Shown here one piece after another: positions 51,186 through 64,000 of a stretch of 64,000 bases of DNA. Both the position numbers and the translations under genes were made by a program. Under the pieces are notes generated by a model. It made no database searches and had not been told where the DNA came from. It saw nothing but the letters and a program-made list of their open reading frames with translations. The number at the start of each line of letters is the position of its first letter. Positions within the stretch are counted from its first letter, which is position 1. The stretch is taken from positions 71,317,381-71,381,380 of the forward strand of contig NC_134119.1 of NCBI RefSeq assembly GCF_040939455.1, written 5' to 3'. This DNA comes from Microcebus murinus (taxonomy: Eukaryota; Chordata; Mammalia; Primates; Cheirogaleidae).

Positions 51186-52550
51186 ATGGGTCGGTCTAGG
51201 TCTCACGTTAACTGCACAACTATTGAATGTATTCTGGACAATTTTCAGGATTTCAAACGGAGGACAGGACAGTATGGATTTTCTGTTAACCACTTTGACT
51301 TACAGAAATTTTGTGAACTAGAATGGCCCACATTTGGAGTGGGTTGGCCCCCAGAAAGGAGTACCCAGATTATTCTGGCTAACCATGTCCAGGCCATAAT
51401 ATTTGGGCAACCTGGTCACCCTGATCAGATCCCCTATAGACAAATTTGGAGTGATATTTTGGTAGATAAACTAAGGTGTTTACAACAGTGTAAGAAGCAG
51501 AAAGGAAAAGCCAGGATGATTTTGGTCTCTAAGCCGTCCCCTGAGAAGAAAAGGAAACTAATCCAGTCCTAACAGATTCCTCTGAGGATCCACACCTGAG
51601 CCTCCTACTTACCTGTCAGCCTTGCCCTCTACCTTCGCCACAACTTCCACCCAGACCTCAGAACCGAAAGCAGCTTCTGAACCCCTGAGTTCTGCAAGCT
51701 TAGTCAGTCCACCCCATACTCGAAGTGCCTCACAGTGTCGGCTCACAGTGTCAGCCCACAGGCTTAACCCCTGAAATTCCCATCCTTCCTTTAAGACAAG
51801 CCCCAACTCTACCTGGGCTCGACCGTCTGCCCTGTATGGTATATGTTCCCTTCTCAACTAGTGACCTGTACAATTGGAAGAATCAAAACCGTCCCTTCTT
51901 GGAGAAGCCGCAGGGACTAATTTCTCTCTTAGCAACTATTTTCTTTACCCACCAGCCCACTTGGGATGATTGTCAACAACTCCTCCAAGCACTCTTCACC
52001 TCTGAGGAAAGGGACCATATTCAGAGAGTCAGTTAAGACGGTCCTTGGCCCTGATGAGCGACCCACCACAGTCCGTGTACAGCATGGTTTTCCGTCCACG
52101 CGCCGGCCGGGACCCTAACGAGACAAAGGTAAGGGGGCTCTCGATCCACATCGCCAGACTCTGCTTAGGGGCATACCGACTAATTTATCTAAGGTGAGTG
52201 AAAGACCGAATGAGGCTCCTGTGGCGTTTCTAGATCGCCTTTTTGAAGCTTATCACCTGTGAACTCCCATAGACCCGGAGGCGCCAGAAAGCGCCAGAAA
52301 ACAGGCGCTCTGTAAATATTGCCTTTGCTACTCAGTCGGCCCGGAATTCGGAGGAAGTTACAAAGGTTAGAAGGGGTTGAGGGAGAGTTGCTGTCTGAGT
52401 TAGTTGAGATTGCCCAGAAGATTCACAACAACCGAGAGGATCCAGGAACGGCAGTCTAAAAGAATGGCAAAAATCTTAGTGTCTGCAATGGCAGACCTGC
52501 AACATGCCAACAAAAAGAACCAGGAACAAGGACCAGTAAAAGGGAAAGAC
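51186..52550 (+). pseudogene. ERV-A gag relic (gammaretrovirus-like)
   Basis: The ATG at 51186 has a Gly at position 2, where a myristoylated matrix is expected. The matrix-like frame is open for 128 codons to 51572, with the conserved CELEWPTFGVGWPPE motif. Capsid sequence appears in another frame at 51725-52036 ([24 protein letters not shown]). It then resumes near 52140-52330 with the major-homology-like APVAFLDRLFEAYH. A nucleocapsid zinc-knuckle remnant at about 52569-52612 has the first Cys changed to Ser. Several stops and frameshifts; no function expected. Confidence 0.88.
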
Positions 52551-52659
52551 ACACCCTAGACCCCCAGCAGAGTGCCTTTTGTAAGGAATACTGGCATTGG
52601 AGACAGGAATGCCCCCATCTGCCACGGGTAAAAAAAAAAAAAAAAGCCCACACCTGTCC

Positions 52660-53484
52660 TTGTAAAAAATGGTGAGTGACAGGGCCGGGGCTCCGTTCTA
52701 ATGAGCCCCCGGAACCCAAGGTAACTTTAAATGTTGGGGGCAAGCACGTAGAATTTCTAGTAGATACCGGTGCTACACATTCAGTCCTACAAGAAGCAGA
52801 GGGGCTATCCTCCAAGAAACAGCTTTACTCCAGGGGGCTACAGGGAGGATGAAGGCACACCCCTGGGCAAAGACTGGAATAACCGATTTAGGAGCCGGCT
52901 CCATTACCCATTCACTCCTAGTAGTGCCAGAGTGCCCATATCCTTTACTGGGAAGAGATTTGCTCCAAAAACTACGGGCAACCATATCATTTCAGAGGGA
53001 CACAACTGAACTTTCGTTTAATCAAGGACCCTCCACCATTCTTTTTACATGCCCCCTGTCAGGAGAATACTTGCTAGCCGAGGGGACACCCCTGCAACAG
53101 GTCCTGAACCCATACTTGTCCGGGCTTCAGAGGAAAACTCCCATCGTGTGGGCTGAAGTTAATCCGAGGACTGGCTTCCCACTCACCTCCTCCCGTTGTG
53201 CAGCTAACTGGTGCTGCCACCCCCATCGGTCCCGGTCCCGCAGTGCCCTAGCAGCCTAAAGGCAAGGAAGGGAACTAACTGCTGGGCATATTAAAAGACT
53301 CCGGGAGGCGAGTATTTTAATTCCCTGCCAGTCAGCCTGGAATACTCCTCTGCTCCGGGTACAGAAGCCTGGAACTCTACCCACCAGCACAGGCCCTCCG
53401 GGAAGTCAACAGAAGGATTGAGACCATCTATCCAACTGTGCCTAATCCGTATGCCCTCCTAAGCTTGTTGCCTCCAAGCCATAG
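52660..53484 (+). pseudogene. ERV-A protease and start of reverse transcriptase, truncated
   Basis: The retroviral aspartyl protease active-site triplet DTG lies at 52763-52771 within FLVDTGATHSVL. Downstream protease sequence is frameshifted at least once (about 52795-52850). From about 53280 the RT N-terminus is readable across frames ([28 protein letters not shown]). It stops abruptly at LLPPSH where the ERV-B LTR begins, so the rest of pol is not in this window. Confidence 0.85.
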
Positions 53485-54062
53485 TGTTGTGACTAAAATG
53501 CTCACCACCACCCCACCACCAGCTGACTAAATGGACCCCTCTTGGCCAAAGGAATATTCTAGGGCAATGTAGCCTGCCCAGAGGAGGGAGGTCAGACAAG
53601 CTTTATCATGCCCCCTCCCTTCTTGGAGACTTCCTTTATAACCCATTAACAGGCCTAAGGGTATGCAAGACAAACCTGCAGGCCCTCAATTTATGCAACA
53701 AATGGTGGCTTATGTCTGGTAAACAGTTTACGTTAAAACATTCCAAGTCTTTAGACAAAGCTTCATGTCTTTAGCCAATTACAATCCAAAGAATCTTTAA
53801 ACCCACCTATAACCTGTAAGCCCCTGCTTCGAGATGGCGCTCCTTTTTGGGCCAAACCAATGTATGCCTCCCACACATTGATTGATGGCTTTACCCGGAA
53901 CCCTTGTATCTAAAATGTATAAAAACCAAACTGTAACCCAGCCACAGCGAGTCCACTTGCCCAAGGCCTCTTGGCAGTGGCTCTGGGTCATGGTCCTCAC
54001 GTTTGGCTCAGAATAAATCTCTTTAAAATTATTTTGCAGAGTTTGACTTTTTTCCGTTGACA
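53485..54062 (+). mobile_element. ERV-B 5' LTR
   Basis: TG start near 53485 ('tgttgtgactaaaatgctc') and CA end at 54061-54062 ('ccgttgaca'). TATA-like tataaaaa at 53918 and AATAAA at 54012-54017. The same LTR occurs in antisense at 56340-56908. It is followed by a primer-binding-site-like TGG and is not preceded by a polypurine tract, so it is a 5' LTR inserted into ERV-A pol. Confidence 0.88.
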
Positions 54063-54066
54063 ATTT

Positions 54067-54084
54067 TGGCATAGTCGGGAGGAT
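54067..54084 (+). other. ERV-B primer-binding-site candidate
   Basis: tggcatagtcgggaggat begins five bases after the LTR. The TGG start is right for a PBS. I could not match the tRNA. Confidence 0.45.
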
Positions 54085-55029
54085 CTCAGAGAAGACTCAG
54101 GACTACCTGAGGAGCAGCGCGGACTGGGCGCCAGGCACCGGCATGGCCCTTTTAGGCCTCCGACTCCGAGCTTCTCCTTTGGTGGGAACTGGTAAGTCCT
54201 CCTGAGATCCGGACCTCCCGTTTTTGGTTGATGGTCTTGGTTTATTCTGAGCTGGTTCTTTTCCTAGGAATTGTTTGGGATCCTAATTTAGGTTTGGAGG
54301 CGCACTCTAAAGGGCTTCCTCCGTTGCCTTTTTTCCTGTCAAAACTAGTTTCAATTGGCTTGTCTGCGCATTTGCGCAAGGAACCCTACTGTCCTGTTTG
54401 AGAGACTGAGTTTCTCAGCTCAGAAGATAAGGGGCAGCTCACTCCTCCCAGACCTAAGGCCGCCCTGGGTGACCAGGGCCCTGATTGGGAGTTGCCTGGG
54501 GCGATTCCCCAAGGCGCGAGTAGCCCCACAGGGAACCCCCAACAAATTAATTAAAAGAAGGCTGGGTCAGGAAACGCTCATAAGAGCTGATCACTCGGGG
54601 TTTTGAGCCCTCTGGGAGGTACTAGATCCCGGAAGAGAAACCGGGACCCGTAAGAGGGTGGGACCGACTCAATGGTGAAACACTGGGGAGCCCCCCACAC
54701 AAGCAACACACTCTGATCCACTACACTGAACCCTAGACCACAGTTCGGTTCCTTAAAAACAACAATAAAAAAAAAAAGAGAGAGAAACAAATTCTTTAAG
54801 AACGAGAAAGGGCAAGGAAAATGACTCCTGTTGGGGCACCCCAGTTGGTTTGTGGCATCTCTACTTGCAAGTATTTTTGTAAATGAAAAGATTCAAAGGC
54901 AGGCCAGGTTTTCTAGGGCTCCAGCTGGTTATAGCTAATTCTTGTGCACAAGTTTTTAAGAAAGGGAAAAATTACATCAAAAAAATTCACAGGTGAAATG
55001 GTCGACCCCCCACTATTAAAATGTCTCAA

Positions 55030-55050
55030 GCTCTCTCTCTCTCTCTCTTC
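55030..55050 (+). repeat. (CT)n microsatellite
   Basis: About ten CT units in the ERV-B internal region. The opposite arm has only a few, so it expanded after insertion. Confidence 0.85.
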
Positions 55051-55405
55051 CTTTCTGGCTACTCTAAAATCTGCTCACTTTTTCTATTGATGTTAAAATA
55101 ACTCATTGTTTGTGGTATTTACAATTGAAAGGCTACCTGGAGACCCTGCAGCCAGTTCTAGCTAAAATGCTAACATTAAAACTCATTTTAAACTAGAAAA
55201 AAAAAAAATCAAACTGCCAGGGAAACTGCTTTACCCAAAACTTTGATCCCCAGGCCTAATTAAGTTACCTATCAGGTCAACTAAAGTTTGCCTTAAACAA
55301 GTTTCAGTCTCATCAGAAGAAATTCAGATCCAGCTTTCTTTTACAGACTGGTGAGTTTGTGTTACCATGTCATGGCTAAAGTTCTAGAGTAAAATATATT
55401 AGAAC

Positions 55406-55408
<3 letters not shown>

Positions 55409-55473
<65 letters not shown>

Positions 55474-55474
55474 T
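55409..55474 (+). repeat. (GT)n(GA)n compound microsatellite
   Basis: About 24 GT units followed by eight GA units. The opposite inverted-repeat arm near 63395-63420 lacks the expansion. Confidence 0.95.
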
Positions 55475-55627
55475 GTATATGTTTGGGTATGTTTTATGTC
55501 TGTCCGTGTATTACGTGTTTGTGCTTATATGGCTTCGGACTGGTTTAAAATTAAGGGAGCGCTCATAAATTAAACCCAAATGCTTCATGTAAATTTAGTA
55601 ATCTATGGTAAATAAGCTGTGTTATGA

Positions 55628-55628
<1 letters not shown>

Positions 55629-55659
<31 letters not shown>

Positions 55660-55661
55660 AA
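55629..55661 (+). repeat. (AAAT)n microsatellite
   Basis: About eight 4-bp units. Confidence 0.95.
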
Positions 55662-56339
55662 AGATGTTATTAGTAAAGTAATAGTAAAAATGCTTTCAAA
55701 TTGTCAGCATACATTTGTTTTTGCCTGGGTTTTAGTGGACATTTTTAAGTTCTTGAGGTATAAAGGCTTAATAAAAATATAAACTCAGCCAAAGACAAAG
55801 TAATGTCTGATTTTTGATAAGTAAATTTAATATTTGGTCAAATAATAACTGAATCTGGGTTACCAACAAAAATACTTATGTGTTTAACTTTAAGGTAAAA
55901 ATGCAAATGTGCCTAAGTGTCAGCAAATTAGAATAAATAAAACACCAAGTAGAGCAAAAAACCAAATTTAATTGTCAAAGGTGTATAAAAAACATTTTGG
56001 TTTTGGTTTTTTAATCCTAACTGCAGATATAGTTTACCTCTACTCATTCAATGCCTATAGAGAGGTATACAAGGTGTGTTTAACTCACTATTAATAGTAC
56101 TATTAGGGATTCAAAGTTGTCCTGAAAGTTGTAAAAAACTTAAAATTAAAAGCTTTAGTTTTACCTTGGTCTTGTCCATTTTTGTCTTACTCTTTACAAT
56201 CTAGCTGGTTATGAGTACATTATGTTACTATAACAGAGTTTTTGCCTAGAAAAAAATTTCTAAATTATTTTTATATAGCAATTTATTTTAAAATAAAAAG
56301 TAAATGATGGTTAAAATCCATGAGAATCTGAAAGTAATC

Positions 56340-56908
56340 TGTTAACAGAAAAAAGCCAAACTCTGTAAAATAATTTTAAAGAGATTTATTCTGAGCCAAA
56401 TTTGAGGACCATGACCCGGAGCCACTGCCAAGAGGCCCTGGGCAAGTGGACTCGCTGTGGCTGGGTTACAGTTTGGTTTTTATACATTTTAGAGACAAGG
56501 GTTATGGGTAAAGCCATCAATCAATGTGTGGGAGGTATACATTGGTTTGGCCTAGAAAGGAGGGCCATCTCGAAGCAGGGGCTTACAGGTTATAGGTGGG
56601 TTTAAAGATTCTTTAGATTGTAATTGGCTAAAGACATGAAGCTTTGTCTAAAGACTGGAATGCTTTAACATAAACTGTTTACCAGAGATAAGCCACCATT
56701 TTGTTGTAAATTGAGGGCCTGCAGGTTTGTCTTGCACACCCTTAGGCCAGTTAATGGGTTACAAAGGAAGTCTCCAAGAAGGGAGGGGGGCATGATAAGG
56801 CCTGTCTGACCTCCCTCCTCCTGGCTGGCAACTTTGCCCTTGAACATTCCTCTGGCCACCAGGGGGTCCATTCAGTCAGCCCGTAGGGGTTGAGCATTTT
56901 AGTTTACA
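56340..56908 (-). mobile_element. ERV-C 3' LTR, antisense
   Basis: Same family as 53485-54062 in opposite orientation. It begins TG and ends CA on the plus strand, 569 bp, with inverse AATAAA at 56385-56390. On the minus strand it is preceded by a polypurine tract, so it is the 3' LTR. Confidence 0.9.
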
Positions 56909-56923
56909 ATTTTCCCCTTTTGG
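56909..56923 (-). other. ERV-C polypurine tract
   Basis: Plus strand attttccccttttgg, i.e. CCAAAAGGGGAAAAT immediately upstream of the LTR on the minus strand. This is the expected second-strand primer site. Confidence 0.75.
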
Positions 56924-57989
56924 CCAAGATCTGTCATAGGCAGCATCTATGTCCAAACTTTTATTTTGTCCCATCTGTTGCCAGGGTGGTGTGGCTACTT
57001 GCCCTGGGTCCATCTAGTCCCTCAGTGGGACCCTGTGGTCAAGAGGACCTGAAGACGCAAACTGGGGCTTATAGCCAATTAAATAAGCCATACAGGATGG
57101 GAGGTAGACAGGCACTCATTAATATGCTAAAATTTTTAGATGACATAAGAGTAAAATGCAAAATATTAAAGGCAAGGCTATAAAACTAATTTACCTACAA
57201 GTAAATTAGTATTGAGATATACTATATTTTTGGGTTTAGTGGTAGACTTGTAGCAAATATAAGCATCATTAATTAACATTTAAGCTAAGGAAGTTTAGTA
57301 ATTTATACTAAGGTGGCTGATAAATTATTTATTATATTTTTTTTGTATAATCTATAACTGATAAAAATTATACTCAGTAAGTTTTAAGTTTATAAAAAGC
57401 AGGAAAAAAAAGAACTTTTATGATTGGGATGGATATCTGCAGCATGTGGCCTGAAAAGACAAAGTATTTTTTTTAGTATTTTTTCAGGCTTTTGAGCGTC
57501 TCTCTTATATCTGGAGGGTAACTAATTTTATCCCTCAGAATTGGCCCTTATAATCTGGCACGTCCCCTCTTCCGCAATATTTCTTGGGCTCAGAGGGAGG
57601 ATATTTGAACAGGGCTTTTGCAGATTTTAAGGTCCCAGAGATCAGGTAAACTTGCTAATTACCTAAAATTTGTCAGGACTCTGGAAAACAAAACAAAAGA
57701 ATTAATAATGTTTTAAATAAAGAGTCTTTATATGAAAATTTAGTTCCATCTCATGAGGTTTGAGTTAGCTATACTCATGGTCATATCAGATTTTTAATTA
57801 AAGTCTTGGAACTTTGTTTTGTTTTAGTCCAGTGCTATATATAATCTCTAAAGTTATTAGAAACCAGTATTTAAGTGGATTTGTCAGTCCTTTTTATGGC
57901 CTTTACATGAAGAAGCCAATTTTAGACTTAGCCAGAAAGAACTACTTTTTGAAATGAATCAAAGTAAAATAATAACTTAAAAGATGATA

Positions 57990-58340
57990 GGCCGGGCGCG
58001 GTGGCTCACGCCTGTAATCCTAGCTCTTGGGAGGCCTAGGCGGGCGGATTGCTCAAGGTCAGGAGTTCAAAACCAGCCTGAGTAAGAGCGAGACCCTGTC
58101 TCTACTATAAATAGAAAGAAATTAATTGGCCAACTGATATATATATAAAAAATTAGCCGGGCATGGTGGCTCATGCCTGTAGTCCCAGCTACTCGGGAGG
58201 CTGAGGCAGAAGGATCGCTCGGGCCCAGGAGTTTGAGGTTGCTTTGAGCTAGGCTGACGCCACGGCACTCACTCTAGCCTGGACAACAAAAGGAGACTCT
58301 GTCTCAAAAAAAATAAAAAATAAAAATAAATAAATAAATA
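57990..58340 (+). mobile_element. Lemur-type Alu
   Basis: 'ggccgggcgcggtggctcacgcc', the spacer 'ttaattggccaactgatatatat', and a tail with (AAAT)n. 'aaaagatgata' flanks both sides. Confidence 0.95.
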
Positions 58341-59888
58341 AAAGATGATAAAACTTGACCAGCCATGGTTATAGACAATTGACAAACCAAATTGGTTATT
58401 TTGTGACATATAGCAATTTGCATAATAACCATAATTATTACTGATATACATACCAAGACATGCCAATATTTTGCAAAACTAGTATATTAATAACATATTT
58501 ATATAAGTATAGCCCAAAGAAAATTAAACACCATTTTATATTTGACAATGTTTTTGGATGGTTTTGACACATTAAATAAATCTAATGTCTTTTTTAGACT
58601 TTTAGTGATCCTAATGTATAAAAGCTAGTTTAAGGTCAAAAGGCTGGATTTAGAATTTAACTTTTGGAAAGGTCATCAAATATCAAAGACTTAAAGCATT
58701 TGTTTATATATAATCATAAACCACTATAAAATAATTTAACAAAGAAAGAGAGACATCAAATAAATCTAAAGGTGATAAAGTTATATGGATATAAATCTTA
58801 ACCCTTTTTTTTAGTTTTTTTAGTTAGTCAGAACCTAATAAAGAGCGCACAGGGATTATCTGACAAAGTATAAAATGTTTTATCAAAGCATAAAATGCCA
58901 ATTACCAAAATTAAACAAAAACATTTTGTACTACACTACTTTTTATATTAAATGAAAAAAAACATGTTATAAAATTAAAATGAGTATACATGTTATTTTA
59001 TTAAGAGTAAATTAATATTGACAGAAATTTTTGTTTTAGCCAAAATTTTTTAATAAATTTTTTTATAAACTTTATCCTCACCTGCAATGTACCACACACC
59101 ATTTATAAAAACATATCTTAAAACTTTTGTCCTAACATTTTTTTTAAATAACCATTTATTTTAGGACAAAAATTTTATGCAAGATTCTTTTTTTTTTTTT
59201 TTTTTGGTTTTTTTGTTTGTTTGTTTGTTTGTTTTGACTGAATGGGTCTGTGGAAGCAAGATTTTTTTTTTACATTATCCTTTTTGTTTAACCTTTTTTA
59301 CCAAAAATATATTTCTATATTTATTGTCCCTTTATATCTTTTTTTTACACAAGTGGAATTTTGTTATTTTTTTTTAATTTATTTTGATTTAACCCTTAAA
59401 TAACCTCTGAATTAGACAAAGTTATATATTTTAATAAGAACATTCTGTTTTATAATTTTTTTATTAAAAAATCTATTTTTTTGGTACACTTTATATATAG
59501 AATTACACACATTGACTAGAATTTTTATTTTTAGTAACTTTACATTTTAGTGAAAACTTAAAAAGTCATGAATTGTTTATCATAAGACACTTGTCATGAA
59601 GCAAAATTGTAGATTATAAAATTATAGCCAAATTAGTAATTTAAATATATAATTTTTTTTGCCAAAATCATATTTTTTTTAAGAAAGGAGACTCAGTGTC
59701 TCAACCAAGTATAAGACCTATTAGACAGACTGCAGTACAAGTTTTAAGGAAGCTGAATCTGTGTATTTTTTTTTGCAGTTTATTAAAAGGTGAAAAATTT
59801 TGTTATTTTTCTTAATATCATATGACAATCTAGTTTAAAAGAGAAAACCAAATTTTATTGTATTAGTGTATTGATGATCAAAGTTAAT

Positions 59889-60217
59889 TTTTTTTTTTTT
59901 TTTTGAGACAGAGTCTCACTTTGTTGCCCAGGCTAGAGTGAGTGCCGTGGCGTCAGCCTGGCTCACAGCAACCTCAATCTCCGGGGCTCAGCGATCCTAC
60001 TGCCTCAGCCTCCCGAGTAGCTGGGACTACAGGCATGCGCCACCATGCCCGGCTAATTTTTTCTATATATATTTTTAGTTGGTCAATTAATTTATTTCTA
60101 TTTTTGGTAGAGACGGGGTCTCGCTCAGGCTGGTTTCGAACTCCTGACCTTGAGCAATCCGCCCGCCTCGGCCTCCCAAAGTGCTAGGATTACAGGCGTG
60201 AGCCACCACGCCCGGCC
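59889..60217 (-). mobile_element. Lemur-type Alu, antisense
   Basis: T-tract, 'gagacagagtctcactttg', end 'gagccaccacgcccggcc'. 'aaagttaattt' flanks both sides. A small deletion removes 'tcttgctc' near 60125. Confidence 0.95.
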
Positions 60218-60381
60218 CAAAGTTAATTTTAATAAAATCTTATAAACAAATCTATCTCATTTTAACCTATAAGACTATAAACTTTTATAAACCTTTTATA
60301 ACCTTTAACTTTTATATCCACTTAATTTTTAATGATCATTTATATATTGAATAAGTAGTTTTAAAGAAATTAATAAATTAA

Positions 60382-60822
60382 ATAAAATAAACAGAACTCT
60401 AGAACAAATGGGCCCGACTGACATTTTATAGGACATTCTACCTCAAAACCACTGAATACACATTTTTCTCATCAGCTCATGGGTCATTCTCTAAGATTGA
60501 CCATATCCTAGGACACAAAGCATATCTCAAACGATTTTTTTTTAAATAGAAATTATACCATGTCTTTTTTTAGATCACAATGGAGTAAATGTAGAGATCA
60601 ACCCTAACAGGAACTCTCATTTTTATATAAAATTATGGAAACTAAACAACCTTTTACTAAATGATCACTTTATAAATGAGGACATCAAGATGGAAAAAGA
60701 TTTTTTTTTAACTAAATGACAACACAAGTTATTAAACACAAGTTATCAAAACCTGTGGGACACAGCTAAAGCAGTCCTGAGAGGAAAGTTTGTTTCCATA
60801 AATGCCTATAAACAAAATTATC
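60382..60822 (+). mobile_element. Internal L1 ORF2 fragment within ERV-C
   Basis: Corresponds to 45955-46412 of the full-length L1 ('ggacattctacc', 'ttctctaagattgaccata', 'gggacacagctaaagcag', 'tccataaatgcctata') in the same order. It has neither the L1 3' UTR nor a poly-A tail, and is rich in T compared with the intact copy. Confidence 0.85.
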
Positions 60823-62177
60823 TTTTAACTAATACTTATGCTGTATAGCATTTTATTAAAAGAATTTTTGTACAAAGTTGTTCTTTTTTTATCTAGAAGT
60901 TTTAATTACACGTACTAATCATAATGTTAACTCTTAGAAAAACTTAGGAAGTTAAATTAACTTTGAACTGTTAGTCACCAATTGTATTAATATTCCTAAA
61001 TATAAAGCTATGAAGGTATAAACTTAAGCTTATATTTAAGAACTGATGTTTTAGTACTTTACCTTATAAATGACCCATTTATAAGGGACATATAATGACA
61101 TTTTATGATTATTTTTTTAACTTAACATGACTTTAAGATTTATTTGTATTTATTGCATTTGTTTTTTACCTAATTTATCTATATTAGCAGCTTACTTAGA
61201 TCTTAGCTATTAAAAGTTTAAGTTACTTTATTAACCATTTTTATACCCATTTTTATACACGGATTAAAATACAAACTCAAATCTTATCAGAAACAATAAG
61301 CATTTAAATAAGACTTGTTATTTTAAACAAAATATAACATCACTTCTAAATTTTGTAAACACAGTAGTCATTTTAGAATATCTTGTTTAAAGGTATTTGC
61401 TAATTAGATCCTTCCAAAACATCACATCCCCAAACAAAATCTATTGGCATCATAGGGGAATGTCTCTGGCACCCAAAGTTTGGGAGCAAAGGCCACAGTT
61501 TTCCTAAAGGCTTGCTGAAAATCTATTGACATTAAAATTAATAGGATTAATAAGAGAAGGACTTAAAACTTATACATGGACGTTTTTAGAATGAACACAA
61601 AGATGCAGGGGAAATTGTCCATTTTTTATGTTTAAAGTATGGACAGCTGTGTAGAAAGATGATTGGACAAAAAGGATATGACCTAATTTTAACAGGCTTA
61701 GTGGCAGAACCAGCTAGGCATTTTATATTTAGATTTCGCTTGGCCTCTTGAGTGTGCATTTTCCCTTCTGGGTGTAGGACAAAGCCCTTTTTGGCATGGG
61801 GTTTTACAGTAAAACAAAGTACAAACAAAGTAGGTCAGATAATTGCTTTATGGCCATTTTACATAGAATAATTTTAGGTTTTATGGCTAGCTTTAGGGAA
61901 GAATTGGCACAAGAGGCAAGCAAGTTCAGAAAATTTTGCTTCTGAAGACTTTATTTTAAGCTAGTTTTTTTTTTTTTTTTTATCTCATCAACATAAGATC
62001 TCCTGGCTGTAGACTGAGGAAAAAAACTTTTAGCATCATTTGTTAGCACCTCAAACAATGATACAAAGTGGTAATATGCTTTTTACATGAGGCTCAAGAT
62101 TAAGCTGTTAAAAAAAACTATCTAAATGGTCTCAAAACAATGTTTAGTGTATAAACTTGAGCACATTTATAGAGTAA

Positions 62178-64000
<1,823 letters not shown>

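Larger units (their letters stand above)
54063..56339 (+). mobile_element. ERV-B leader and internal sequence, non-coding, interrupted
   Basis: GC-moderate leader to about 54820, then AT-rich sequence with no retroviral frame on either strand. It ends at 'gaaagtaatc', where ERV-C's LTR starts. The uninterrupted version of this junction can be read on the minus strand of ERV-C at 62178-62190. The lack of coding similarity suggests a nonautonomous ERV1, perhaps MER4-like. Confidence 0.7.
54823..56339 (+). repeat. Inverted repeat, left arm (ERV-B)
   Basis: The reverse complement of 62178-64000. For example 'gactcctgttggggcacccc' at 54823 pairs with the last 20 bases of the window. 'ggcctaattaagttacctat' at 55253 pairs with 63558-63577. 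The match continues past the window edge. Confidence 0.9.

Noticed and set aside
53485..54062. This LTR as the 3' LTR of ERV-A
   Set aside because: No polypurine tract precedes it, the RT frame runs straight into it, and a PBS-like TGG and leader follow it.

Overview
The window is primate nuclear DNA, almost certainly from a strepsirrhine and probably a lemur. Dimeric Alu elements are scattered throughout. Most carry, between their two arms, the AT-rich spacer around 'agttggccaattaatt' plus 'ctatttatagtagagacggggtctcgctcttgctcagg', which I associate with lemur Alus rather than human AluY/S. The full-length L1 and its 3' end fragments share a 3' UTR ('gtacccccataatatgcc-aaataaa') unlike human L1PA. 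Coding content is low and repeats dominate.

Layout. 0-4.3 kb: old L1 and Alu debris, including two Alus inserted in succession at one target site, then a TA-flanked MITE. 4.3-12.2 kb: CpG-island promoter and three coding exons of a KRAB C2H2 zinc-finger gene (gene A, 474 aa, nine fingers). 12.2-21.2 kb: L1 relic, a SNORD13/Alu chimeric retrocopy, LTR-like debris, and a solo LTR sitting inside an Alu. 21.3-29.5 kb: a paralogous KRAB zinc-finger gene (gene B, 808 or 809 aa, eighteen intact fingers). The two genes, their promoters, introns and 3' flanks (about 4.3-15.6 kb and 21.3-32.2 kb) are an old tandem duplication. Both resemble the ZNF587/ZNF417/ZNF418/ZNF256/ZNF776 group that in human lies near the end of chromosome 19q. 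30-40.6 kb: L1 relics, Alus and a hAT-type MITE. 41.1-42.87 kb: a broken intronless retrocopy of ETNPPL. 42.9-49.45 kb: a near full-length L1 with damaged ORFs. 49.8-64 kb: three nested endogenous retroviruses. ERV-A is gammaretrovirus-like with recognisable gag, protease and the start of RT. ERV-B is a plus-strand, apparently non-coding element whose 5' LTR interrupts the ERV-A RT. ERV-C is of the same family as ERV-B, in antisense, inserted into ERV-B and running off the window end. ERV-B and ERV-C form a large imperfect inverted repeat.

Function. The only genes likely to make functional protein are the two KRAB zinc-finger genes. This family generally represses transcription through TRIM28, often at retroelements. 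Both promoters carry a ZNF143/SBF-like motif just upstream of the first coding exon. Gene A has a GC rather than GT donor after exon 1 and a Met-to-Thr change in the KRAB MLE motif. Gene B has a 154-nt piece of its own finger array copied out of frame into the spacer, and a late frameshift that removed its last fingers. No prokaryotic-type system, CRISPR array or tRNA gene was seen. Sequence identities are by eye.
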